Shown piece by piece: positions 1-4,685 of a stretch of 7,943 nucleotides of DNA. The notes under the pieces are model-generated. The model was not told where the DNA came from. It saw nothing but the letters and a program-made list of their open reading frames with translations, and searched no databases. The stretch is taken from the NCBI GenBank assembly GCA_003353825.1, contig PIVW01000277.1, positions 1 through 7,943 of the forward strand. Reading direction: 5' to 3'. The DNA is from Chloroflexota bacterium. Its GTDB lineage: Bacteria; Chloroflexota; Anaerolineae; J102. Each line of letters begins with the position of its first letter. Positions within the stretch are counted from its first letter, which is position 1. Both the position numbers and the translations under genes were made by a program.

Positions 1-69
1 ATCCTTCGAACCGAAACTTGGTTCCAGCGCCTCTATCTGGATCTGGGAGGCTACCGTCTTTTTGCCTAA
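1..69 (+). CDS. possible 3' end of a plus-strand gene, product unknown
   Basis: Frame 1 is open from the window edge to a TAA at 67-69 and reads ILRTETWFQRLYLDLGGYRL then FA. The composition (Trp, Tyr, Leu, Gly, balanced charges) looks like real protein, but 22 residues are too few to name a family. If real, it is convergent with the minus-strand four-helix-bundle gene, with 26 nt between the two stops. A chance open frame of this length is quite possible. Confidence 0.35.
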   Translation: MLRTETWFQRLYLDLGGYRLFA

Positions 70-70
70 A

Positions 71-118
71 TCTGAGCACACTATATATGGGCCTGTCACG
101 CGAAATCCCAAAGAGCCA
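71..118. repeat. dispersed repeat, left copy
   Basis: This block holds two motifs that recur at the other end of the window. CACACTATAT at 77-86 reappears as its reverse complement at 7909-7918. The 23-mer at 96-118 (TCACGCGAAATCCCAAAGAG then CCA) reappears inverted at 7825-7847 with one mismatch, and its first part CACGCGAAATC reappears directly at 7933-7943. The 23-mer overlaps the last codons and stop of the four-helix-bundle gene. It is probably the terminus of a non-coding mobile repeat. Confidence 0.6.
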
Positions 119-365
119 CGATGAGAAGTATCCTGTAGCGTGACTCACGTAGTTCTTTTAAGGCCAGTTGCAATTTGTACACGAAATCTGCTTTAGATTC
201 TGCTCCCTGTGCTTCTTCGTAATGCGCACCTGGGCTGATCCCCGAGCGTAGCAACTGATCGCTGATGCGTCGTCCAACCAATGTGTTCGGTAACGCTTCA
301 ACGACACGGATAATGCGCACAGCATAATCAAGCAAACGATCTTCAAGGTCATAAGGCTTAGTCAA
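96..365 (-). CDS. four-helix bundle protein (23S rRNA intervening-sequence family), C-terminally truncated
   Basis: The protein has the hallmark order of the small four-helix-bundle family first found in 23S rRNA intervening sequences: KPYDLEDRLLDYAVRIIR, then a LLRSGISPGAHYEEAQGAES segment, then the helix ending LQLALKELRESRY. Family members are usually near 115-130 residues; here about 89 remain and most of the final helix is missing. The end (VALWDFA plus stop) is encoded by a 23-nt repeat that also occurs at 7825-7847, so the gene was probably truncated by, or fused to, a mobile repeat. Start: no ATG fits. A TTG at 363-365, seven nt after AGGGGG, places translation just before the conserved KPYDLE; an upstream TTG at 402-404 is possible but has no ribosome site. 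The role is unknown; these proteins form oligomeric helical bundles. It may be non-functional. Confidence 0.68.
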   Translation of the reverse strand: MTKPYDLEDRLLDYAVRIIRVVEALPNTLVGRRISDQLLRSGISPGAHYEEAQGAESKADFVYKLQLALKELRESRYRILLIVALWDFA

Positions 366-372
366 GGTCTTG

Positions 373-378
373 CCCCCT
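373..378 (-). promoter_or_regulatory. ribosome binding site choosing the TTG start of the four-helix-bundle gene
   Basis: AGGGGG on the minus strand lies seven nt upstream of the TTG at 363-365. It is the only purine-rich site in the region and favours this start over the TTG 39 nt further upstream. Confidence 0.45.
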
Positions 379-424
379 TGATTTTTCAAGATCGAAACAT
401 ACAAACAACACAGAGATCAACGGC

Positions 425-458
425 ATTTTGCTTTTTGCCTTTTACGTTTTGCCTTTTA
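425..458. repeat. degenerate TTTTGCC-type short tandem repeat
   Basis: The plus strand reads as loosely repeated units of TTTTGC(C/T)TTTT with ACG interruptions, directly after the aroF stop codon on the minus strand. It is low-complexity intergenic sequence. On the minus strand it is A-rich, so it is not a U-tract terminator for aroF. Confidence 0.5.
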
Positions 459-463
459 ATTTC

Positions 464-1486
464 TCATACAGTGGAGAGGGTGCGGTCGACTGATTCGGCG
501 ACGCGCTTGACCTGCCGCATGAGATCGGCAAAGCGTTCGGGTTTGAGAGACTGCGGGCCGTCTGAAAAGGCTTCGGCCGGGTTCGGATGAACCTCGATCA
601 TCAAACCATCGGCGCCTGCGGCGATGGCAGCACGGGCCATGGCGGGTACAGCGTCCCATCGGCCTGTGCCATGACTGGGATCGGCGATAAGCGGCAGATG
701 GCTGAGTTGTTTGAGTACAGGCACGGCGTTCAGGTCGAAGGTGTTACGCGTATATTTCTCGAAGGTACGAATGCCGCGTTCACAGAGCATGACGCGGTAA
801 TTCCCACCAGCGAGGATGTACTCGGCCGACATCAGTAGCTCTTCCATGCTGCTCATCATGCCGCGTTTGAGCATGACCGGCCGTTGCACTCGCCCCACAG
901 CATGCAGCAATCCATAATTCTGGGTGTTGCGAGCCCCGATCTGCAAAATGTCAGCATACTCCGCCAACATGGGCACCGCTTGCGGTGTCATCACTTCAGT
1001 GACGATGTACAATCCATATGTTTCACGGGCCTCTGCCAAAATCTCCAGTCCCTTGAGCCCCATACCCTGGAAAGAATAAGGTGATGATCGAGGTTTGAAA
1101 GCGCCACCTCTCAGGATCTGAGCGCCAGCCTCTTTGACGGCATGGGCGGTCTCCAATAACTGGGTTCGGCTTTCGACGGAGCAAGGTCCTGCCATGACGA
1201 CGAGTTCTTTAGCGCCAATGGTAATACCATTCAAGCGTATGACTGTGTCATCTGGGTGAGATTCGCGACTGGCGAGCTTGTAAGGCGCACTGATGCTGGT
1301 GATTTTCTCGACACCAGGCATTTGCAGGAACGCCTTGGGGTCTACGGCATGGGTTTCGCCCACAACGGCGACGACCGTCCGTTCGACACCATAAATGGGG
1401 TGCGGACTCGCTCCCGCTTCCTGGATTCTGGCGATCACAGCACCGATTTCGGCAGCTGTGGAATTAGGCTTCATGACGATGATCAT
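464..1486 (-). CDS. aroF: 3-deoxy-7-phosphoheptulonate (DAHP) synthase, type I-beta with N-terminal regulatory domain
   Basis: It condenses phosphoenolpyruvate with erythrose 4-phosphate to DAHP, the first step of the shikimate pathway, in the cytoplasm. The 340 residues split into an N-terminal ferredoxin-like regulatory domain (about 1-70) and a TIM-barrel (about 90-335). Family signatures are visible: AGPCSVES (99-106), [15 protein letters not shown] (127-141), QIGARNTQN (182-190), KRGM (207-210), [18 protein letters not shown] (235-252) and ADPSHGTGR (268-276). The four metal ligands known from the Thermotoga maritima enzyme fall at the same numbers here: Cys102, His272, Glu298 and Asp309. 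The N-terminal domain is known in that enzyme to mediate Phe/Tyr feedback inhibition. The start is an ATG nine nt after GAGG. It lies downstream of aroH-pheA in the same direction, but 280 nt away, so it may be the last gene of that operon or have its own promoter. The symbol aroF is used as commonly for this subfamily. Confidence 0.96.
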   Translation of the reverse strand: MIIVMKPNSTAAEIGAVIARIQEAGASPHPIYGVERTVVAVVGETHAVDPKAFLQMPGVEKITSISAPYKLASRESHPDDTVIRLNGITIGAKELVVMAGPCSVESRTQLLETAHAVKEAGAQILRGGAFKPRSSPYSFQGMGLKGLEILAEARETYGLYIVTEVMTPQAVPMLAEYADILQIGARNTQNYGLLHAVGRVQRPVMLKRGMMSSMEELLMSAEYILAGGNYRVMLCERGIRTFEKYTRNTFDLNAVPVLKQLSHLPLIADPSHGTGRWDAVPAMARAAIAAGADGLMIEVHPNPAEAFSDGPQSLKPERFADLMRQVKRVAESVDRTLSTV

Positions 1487-1590
1487 GATGTTTGGCCTCG
1501 GTAAAATAAGTCTGAGGATAGGAACTATCAGGCTGGTAAAACGTAGTGCGTTTGCGATTGAGATTAGTATCTATGCAGCCATCAAGTAAC

Positions 1591-1600
1591 CAACGCGTTG
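1591..1600. other. perfect 10-bp palindrome upstream of aroF
   Basis: CAACGCGTTG is a perfect palindrome 105 nt upstream of the aroF start codon. On the minus strand it leads into a weak promoter-like arrangement (TTGGTT, 16 nt, GATACT). It could be an operator, but a 10-bp palindrome also arises by chance. I see no other clear promoter in the 280-nt pheA-aroF gap. Confidence 0.2.
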
Positions 1601-1616
1601 ACAACGATCAGATAAG

Positions 1617-1692
1617 ACGCTGATGATGCAAATAAACGCAGATTCTCGCTGATTTCTTGTGAAAAATCTGTGTTTATCCATATCATCTGTGT
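1617..1692. repeat. imperfect palindromic intergenic repeat
   Basis: Arms of 28 nt at 1617-1644 and 1665-1692 are inverted copies matching at about 21 of 28 positions, with a 20-nt loop; several mismatches leave G-U pairs. The wording (AAATCTGTGTTTATC, CATCTGTGTT) resembles a dispersed palindromic repeat that I have seen in intergenic regions of many environmental bacterial genomes. It sits between pheA and aroF and has no coding capacity. There is no T-tract at either end, so it is not an obvious terminator. Confidence 0.6.
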
Positions 1693-1740
1693 TCCATTTT
1701 ATAGTGCTCGAATAGAAGTGTTCCATCTGGCTGAATCGTC

Positions 1741-1762
1741 ACCGATATTGTGGCTAATCGGT
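1741..1762 (-). terminator. small stem-loop just after pheA, doubtful terminator
   Basis: ACCGAT (1741-1746) and ATCGGT (1757-1762) form a perfect 6-bp stem with a 10-nt loop, starting five nt after the pheA stop codon on the minus strand. No U-run follows, so it is at best a weak terminator or a 3'-end stabilising hairpin. Confidence 0.25.
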
Positions 1763-1766
1763 ATTG

Positions 1767-2636
1767 TCAAATTTGCAGCAGTGCCTTCTGTGAAGTGGTA
1801 TTGTTTTCGGGGATAGGCGCTGCGGGATAGGAGCCCAGCAGTTTGACAAACGCGGCGCGGGCGAGTAAAGCCACTAAGGCGTCTCGGGGGGCTTCATCTT
1901 GCCAGTGTCCTTCGAAGTCCAGGTAGAAGACATAGTGCCAGGGACGGTTACGCCTTGGCCTGCTTTCAAGCTTGGTGAGATTGAGCGCGCGCGAGGCGAA
2001 TTCTCCCAAGCACTCGACCAGGGCGCCGGGGCTATGAGTGACCGCAAATACCAGTGAGGTTTTAGCATTCTCACAATAGGGTGGCTCGTCACAGCCCACG
2101 ACGAAAAAGCGGGTGTAGTTGAAATGTAAATCCTCTATCCCTGGGGCAAGAACATCCAGGCCATAGATCTCGGCGGCGAGCTTACTGGCAATTACAGCCA
2201 CACCTTCGGCCGGTTCGGCAGCCAGTTCCTTGGCGCTACCCGCGGTATCATACCAGGGTACTGCCTGGAATTCATGGCGATTCAAGTATCGCTCACACTG
2301 CGCCAATGCCTGAGGATGAGAACGAACGCTCTCAATATCAGGTTGCGTTACTCCAGGCATGGCTAAGAGATTGTGCCTGACTCGAAGCAAAATCTCTCCC
2401 CGGACTTTGAGGTCATGTTCCAGCAAGAGGTCGTAGGCTTTGTTGATAGACCCGGCCACTGAGTTTTCGACCGGAACCGCCCCAAATTGTACCCGATCCT
2501 GGTCAACGGCCTCGAAGATGTCTTCAAAGGCATGGCAAGGCAGCGTGTGAACATCATTGCCAAACTGCTGGCGGATCGCCTCTTCGCTATAAGCGCCATG
2601 CTCTCCTTGAAATGCGACGCTATATGACTCGGTCAT
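1767..2636 (-). CDS. pheA: prephenate dehydratase with C-terminal ACT domain
   Basis: It converts prephenate to phenylpyruvate, the committed step to phenylalanine, in the cytoplasm. The 289 residues match the monofunctional bacterial enzyme. The two-lobed catalytic part (about 5-182) shows [12 protein letters not shown] (9-20), [10 protein letters not shown] (55-64), SHPQALAQC (106-114), DTAGSA (130-135) and the catalytic NYTRFF motif with Thr175, Arg176 and Phe177. The ACT domain (about 192-272) has GALV (204-207) and ESRP (224-227), which in known enzymes bind phenylalanine for feedback inhibition. No chorismate mutase domain is fused; that activity is the separate upstream gene. Its ATG overlaps the aroH stop by four nt (ATGA), with GAGG eight nt upstream inside aroH, so the two are likely translationally coupled. 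The last 17 or so residues are a non-conserved tail. Confidence 0.97.
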   Translation of the reverse strand: MTESYSVAFQGEHGAYSEEAIRQQFGNDVHTLPCHAFEDIFEAVDQDRVQFGAVPVENSVAGSINKAYDLLLEHDLKVRGEILLRVRHNLLAMPGVTQPDIESVRSHPQALAQCERYLNRHEFQAVPWYDTAGSAKELAAEPAEGVAVIASKLAAEIYGLDVLAPGIEDLHFNYTRFFVVGCDEPPYCENAKTSLVFAVTHSPGALVECLGEFASRALNLTKLESRPRRNRPWHYVFYLDFEGHWQDEAPRDALVALLARAAFVKLLGSYPAAPIPENNTTSQKALLQI

Positions 2637-3079
2637 GATGCGTTCCTCAGGCCCCTATTCCAGACAGAAAGCTGCTGTTCTATCCACTGTTCGAGATCAC
2701 GCTCATCGATCGGCGGCAAATCTGCCTTGTCGGGCCGCAGGTTTACTGCATCACTAAGATAGACATGCCGGAGCTCCTGCGGCGAGCAGGTGGTATTCCA
2801 GTGTACCAGGATGCGAATGCAGAAGGGCAGACCCCGTGGAACAGCCATCTCATGGCCGCACAATAAGGCGGTGTCGAGCCAGCCAAGCTGTCGCGCTGCC
2901 AGTGCCGGATACTCAGCATCAAGGTCGTGAGTGGTGGTGAAAATTGCACTGGCTACATCATCTGGCTCGATACCGTTGAGTCTGATCATCAAAGCCAAAA
3001 GGTGGCGAGTCTCGCGCAATATCTCTTCTCGCGAATTCGAAGTTACGGTGGTGGCGCCTCGAACGCCACGACAGACCAT
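2633..3079 (-). CDS. aroH: chorismate mutase, AroH class (pseudo-alpha/beta barrel trimer type)
   Basis: It rearranges chorismate to prephenate, the shared step to Phe and Tyr. From the chosen ATG the 148-residue protein starts [12 protein letters not shown], the AroH signature. Active-site residues of the Bacillus subtilis enzyme are in register: Arg7, Cys74, Glu77, Arg89 and Tyr107 (Bacillus Arg7, Cys75, Glu78, Arg90, Tyr108). The motif [14 protein letters not shown] (104-117) is also typical. B. subtilis AroH has 127 residues; about 20 extra residues here form a C-terminal tail ([19 protein letters not shown]) that is likely helical. The start has AAGGAG nine nt upstream. The frame stays open further upstream, and a second ATG at 3161-3163 has its own AAGGAG, which would add 28 residues with no family counterpart. 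First structural gene after the Phe/Tyr attenuator; overlaps pheA by four nt. Confidence 0.93.
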   Translation of the reverse strand: MVCRGVRGATTVTSNSREEILRETRHLLALMIRLNGIEPDDVASAIFTTTHDLDAEYPALAARQLGWLDTALLCGHEMAVPRGLPFCIRILVHWNTTCSPQELRHVYLSDAVNLRPDKADLPPIDERDLEQWIEQQLSVWNRGLRNAS

Positions 3080-3088
3080 CACAGGCTG

Positions 3089-3094
3089 CTCCTT
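3089..3094 (-). promoter_or_regulatory. ribosome binding site for the preferred aroH start
   Basis: AAGGAG on the minus strand, nine nt before the ATG at 3077-3079. This start gives the family-standard N-terminus. Confidence 0.65.
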
Positions 3095-3171
3095 GGGTAG
3101 GTGGGTCATCGCCCAGGCGTTGGCAGTGACAGGGGCCGAATACCAAAGTCCGGTTTGCAACATGAGAAACG

Positions 3172-3177
3172 CTCCTT
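3172..3177 (-). promoter_or_regulatory. second in-frame ribosome binding site upstream of aroH
   Basis: AAGGAG on the minus strand, eight nt before an ATG at 3161-3163 that is in frame with aroH without an intervening stop. It may initiate a longer aroH product, or an unrelated short upstream translation. Confidence 0.4.
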
Positions 3178-3257
3178 GGTTGAGGAAGCGGATGTCCTCC
3201 CACGCTGCAGTCGCGATCCCCACACGACCATCAATCTTGTCACCTATTCTGGGCAAC

Positions 3258-3286
3258 AAAAAAGCGTGGGCGGGTCGCTCCACGCT
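3258..3286 (-). terminator. intrinsic terminator of the Phe/Tyr attenuator
   Basis: On the minus strand AGCGTGG (3286-3280) pairs perfectly with CCACGCT (3269-3263) around a 10-nt loop, and six T residues run to 3258. It is about 180 nt before the aroH start and after the leader ORF stop. The 5' half of the stem and its loop overlap GGAGCGACC (3281-3273), the partner of the antiterminator arm, so this hairpin and the antiterminator cannot form together. Confidence 0.85.
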
Positions 3287-3394
3287 CGTTGGGGATAAAG
3301 TTGTCGGTAAGTGTTACGTCAACTTGCCTTGCCCGGCGGGGAGCGACCTTCTAAAGGTAAAGCCAAAAAAGTAATAATAGAAGGCAAAATAAAA
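3258..3394 (-). promoter_or_regulatory. Phe/Tyr transcription attenuator (alternative hairpins)
   Basis: Four segments are visible on the minus strand. Segment 1, GCCTTCTA (3385-3378), lies inside the Phe/Tyr codon run. Segment 2 comprises TAGAAGGT (3353-3346), which pairs with segment 1 (7 bp plus one G-U), and the overlapping GGTCGCTCC (3348-3340). Segment 3, GGAGCGACC (3281-3273), pairs perfectly with GGTCGCTCC, and after one mismatch three more pairs are possible (CGC with GCG). Segments 3 and 4 form the terminator at 3286-3258. Inferred action: a ribosome stalled on Phe or Tyr codons covers segment 1, frees segment 2 and allows the 2:3 antiterminator; rapid translation lets the terminator form. 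The logic is that of the known Phe attenuators of proteobacteria; its operation here is inferred from sequence. Confidence 0.82.
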
Positions 3395-3502
3395 CCCGCG
3401 CCAGGCAGCGGCCATACGCAGGCTCATCGTCTGCACCCATTGCTGGGTGGGCGATTTCATCTGTTTTTGTTCAGGATGATGGCCGGACATGGTGCTGATC
3501 AT
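3314..3502 (-). CDS. Phe/Tyr-rich leader peptide of the aroH-pheA operon
   Basis: The ORF contains the run FYFAFYYYFFGFTF, seven Phe and four Tyr in 14 residues, encoded at 3394-3353. It recalls the Phe-rich leaders of E. coli pheA (PheL) and pheST (PheM). The product itself probably has no function; its translation would sense charged tRNA-Phe and tRNA-Tyr. From the first ATG (3500-3502) it is 62 residues, long for a leader. Internal ATGs at 3490, 3460, 3427 and 3415 would give 58, 48, 37 and 33 residues; none has a clear Shine-Dalgarno sequence, so the start is unresolved. The first ATG lies only about 20 nt after the predicted transcription start. The TAA at 3314-3316 falls between the antiterminator arms. 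Followed by an intrinsic terminator and then aroH. Confidence 0.75.
   Translation of the reverse strand: MISTMSGHHPEQKQMKSPTQQWVQTMSLRMAAAWRGFYFAFYYYFFGFTFRRSLPAGQGKLT
3434..3449 (-). promoter_or_regulatory. GNRA-capped hairpin in the leader
   Basis: CACCCA and TGGGTG form a perfect 6-bp stem closed by a GCAA tetraloop, 40 nt before the first Phe codon on the minus strand. It lies just before the internal leader ATGs at 3427 and 3415, so it could set ribosome loading if translation starts there, or act as a polymerase pause site. The role is inferred. Confidence 0.5.
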
Positions 3503-3527
3503 AGGTCAAGTTAGGTAAGTACGCGGG

Positions 3528-3556
3528 AGCATAGCATAGAGGGTTGGGGGTGTCAA
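3528..3556 (-). promoter_or_regulatory. sigma-70-type promoter of the attenuated aroH-pheA operon
   Basis: On the minus strand TTGACA (3556-3551) is a consensus -35 box, followed after exactly 17 nt by TATGCT (3533-3528), a good -10 box with four of six consensus bases. Transcription would start near 3520-3522, about 20 nt before the leader ORF. It lies in the gap after the LysM-PA14 gene, showing that the aromatic operon is a separate transcription unit. Confidence 0.8.
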
Positions 3557-3677
3557 ATCGTTTGGGCAAAGAACTGTTATCCATGTTTGCCATGCTAGAC
3601 TGTGGCCACTGTAAAAGCCCGAGTCTCATTCTTGGATGAAGATGGGCGATGGATTTCAGTGAACTTAGTTATATTGA

Positions 3678-4547
3678 CTATAATCGCCGCCACCAAAGTG
3701 AGATCGACGCATCTCCACCAATATCGTAGTACTCCAAACGCAGGCTGTGCTCTCCCTCGGGAACGATCATGTCGACAAAATAGCCGGTGAGCGGTTGGTT
3801 CAGCCAGGCATCGAGTACTAGTCGGTTATCAAGGTATAATCTCGCTCCATCATCGGTGGTGACCAGGAAGCGATATCCCCCTTTCTCAAGATCAAATCGG
3901 CCACTCCAGGCTGCGCTAAAGCCGTCAAGTGGTAGACCCAGCGGACTGCCAATACCCCAGTCAAAATCGATCTTGTGGACCTGTTCTGTGCGCACAACCT
4001 GTCCGCCCAAACTCGTATTCGCGTAGTAATAGCCCTGCCATGAACCTTTTGGGACTGATAGTGTCGTAATTGAGGGTTCGAGCACGCCACCGGGGATCCA
4101 TAATCGCAAACCAGGATCGATGTCATTGGCGTCAGACAAGTGGTTGACACGGATAATAATCGCTGGCGTAGAGCCATACTCACTGGCGATGGAATCAATG
4201 GAGTCTCCTGATTGCACGACATGCCAGTTGCCATTCACGGAGGGACGAGCAGATAGCGTGGCGCTGGGAACCCACAGACGTTGCCCAACATACAGATTAT
4301 TGACATCGGCAACATGATTGGCGCGGATGATCGCACGTGCTGAAGTGTTGTAGCGTTCTGCTATGGCTTCGAACGTGTCGCCACTTTTAACCACATACCA
4401 TACGCCGGCCTGCATCCCCAAGTTGCTGTAGCCGTCGGCCGCGCTCATGTAATCTGGCAACAAGATAATCATCGTCGCAACAACAATCAATCCTGATAAC
4501 CAGAGCCATCTAATCGTCAATACCGATGCACGTAAATGCAATATCAT
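3678..4547 (-). CDS. membrane-anchored or secreted protein with two LysM domains and a PA14-like domain
   Basis: The 289 residues begin with a short basic stretch and one hydrophobic segment (about 12-31), a signal peptide or membrane anchor. Two LysM repeats follow: 50-94 (WYVVKSGDTFEAIAERY ... VGQRLWVP) and 108-152 (WHVVQSGDSIDSIASEY ... PGLRLWIP). LysM domains bind N-acetylglucosamine polymers such as peptidoglycan. Residues 169-289 resemble a PA14 domain, a beta-barrel linked to carbohydrate binding, with FSAAWSGRFDLEKGGYRFLV, then TTDDGARLYLDNRLVLDAW and a final EHSLRLEYYD strand. It probably acts outside the cytoplasmic membrane, tethered to the wall and binding glycans; no catalytic domain is present. 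Start: the ATG has no Shine-Dalgarno match, and a strong stem-loop ends seven nt before it. It stands alone between the kinase gene and the aroH promoter; no clear terminator follows. Confidence 0.87.
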   Translation of the reverse strand: MILHLRASVLTIRWLWLSGLIVVATMIILLPDYMSAADGYSNLGMQAGVWYVVKSGDTFEAIAERYNTSARAIIRANHVADVNNLYVGQRLWVPSATLSARPSVNGNWHVVQSGDSIDSIASEYGSTPAIIIRVNHLSDANDIDPGLRLWIPGGVLEPSITTLSVPKGSWQGYYYANTSLGGQVVRTEQVHKIDFDWGIGSPLGLPLDGFSAAWSGRFDLEKGGYRFLVTTDDGARLYLDNRLVLDAWLNQPLTGYFVDMIVPEGEHSLRLEYYDIGGDASISLWWRRL

Positions 4548-4554
4548 TATAATG

Positions 4555-4601
4555 CTGTTCTGGTGAAAGTGGGCGCTGATGGGCAGGCGACACCAGAACA
4601 G
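4555..4601 (-). promoter_or_regulatory. 11-bp perfect stem-loop directly upstream of the LysM-PA14 gene
   Basis: CTGTTCTGGTG (minus strand 4601-4591) and CACCAGAACAG (4565-4555) are perfect inverted repeats separated by 25 nt. The stem ends seven nt before the start codon, where a ribosome site would be expected. A TATACT box at 4611-4606 would, if it is the -10 element, start the transcript at the base of this stem, although I find no good -35 box. It may be a 5'-end stabiliser, a translational control element or a protein-binding dyad. Confidence 0.6.
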
Positions 4602-4643
4602 TTGTAGTATATCGTACTCTTGACGTTCGAGCTATAGCCGACA

Positions 4644-4660
4644 TGGTTACGAACTAACCA
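4644..4660. other. small perfect hairpin after the kinase gene
   Basis: TGGTTA and TAACCA form a 6-bp stem with a five-nt loop about 25 nt past the kinase stop codon on the minus strand. No T-run follows, so it is a poor terminator candidate but the only one in this gap. Confidence 0.25.
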
Positions 4661-4685
4661 AGTTTCATCTTAGATTCCCTCGCTC

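Noticed and set aside
3080..3283. Long aroH product starting at a GTG at 3281-3283
   Set aside because: This start lies inside the terminator stem, has no ribosome site and adds 68 residues with no family counterpart.
2931..3374. Plus-strand open frame of 147 codons across aroH and the attenuator
   Set aside because: It is the antisense of aroH and of the leader region, with no recognisable domain; aroH has all active-site residues on the other strand.
3258..3502. T-box riboswitch as an alternative to peptide-based attenuation
   Set aside because: No T-box sequence (AGGGTGGNACCGCG-like) or specifier loop is seen; the Phe/Tyr codon run explains the region better.
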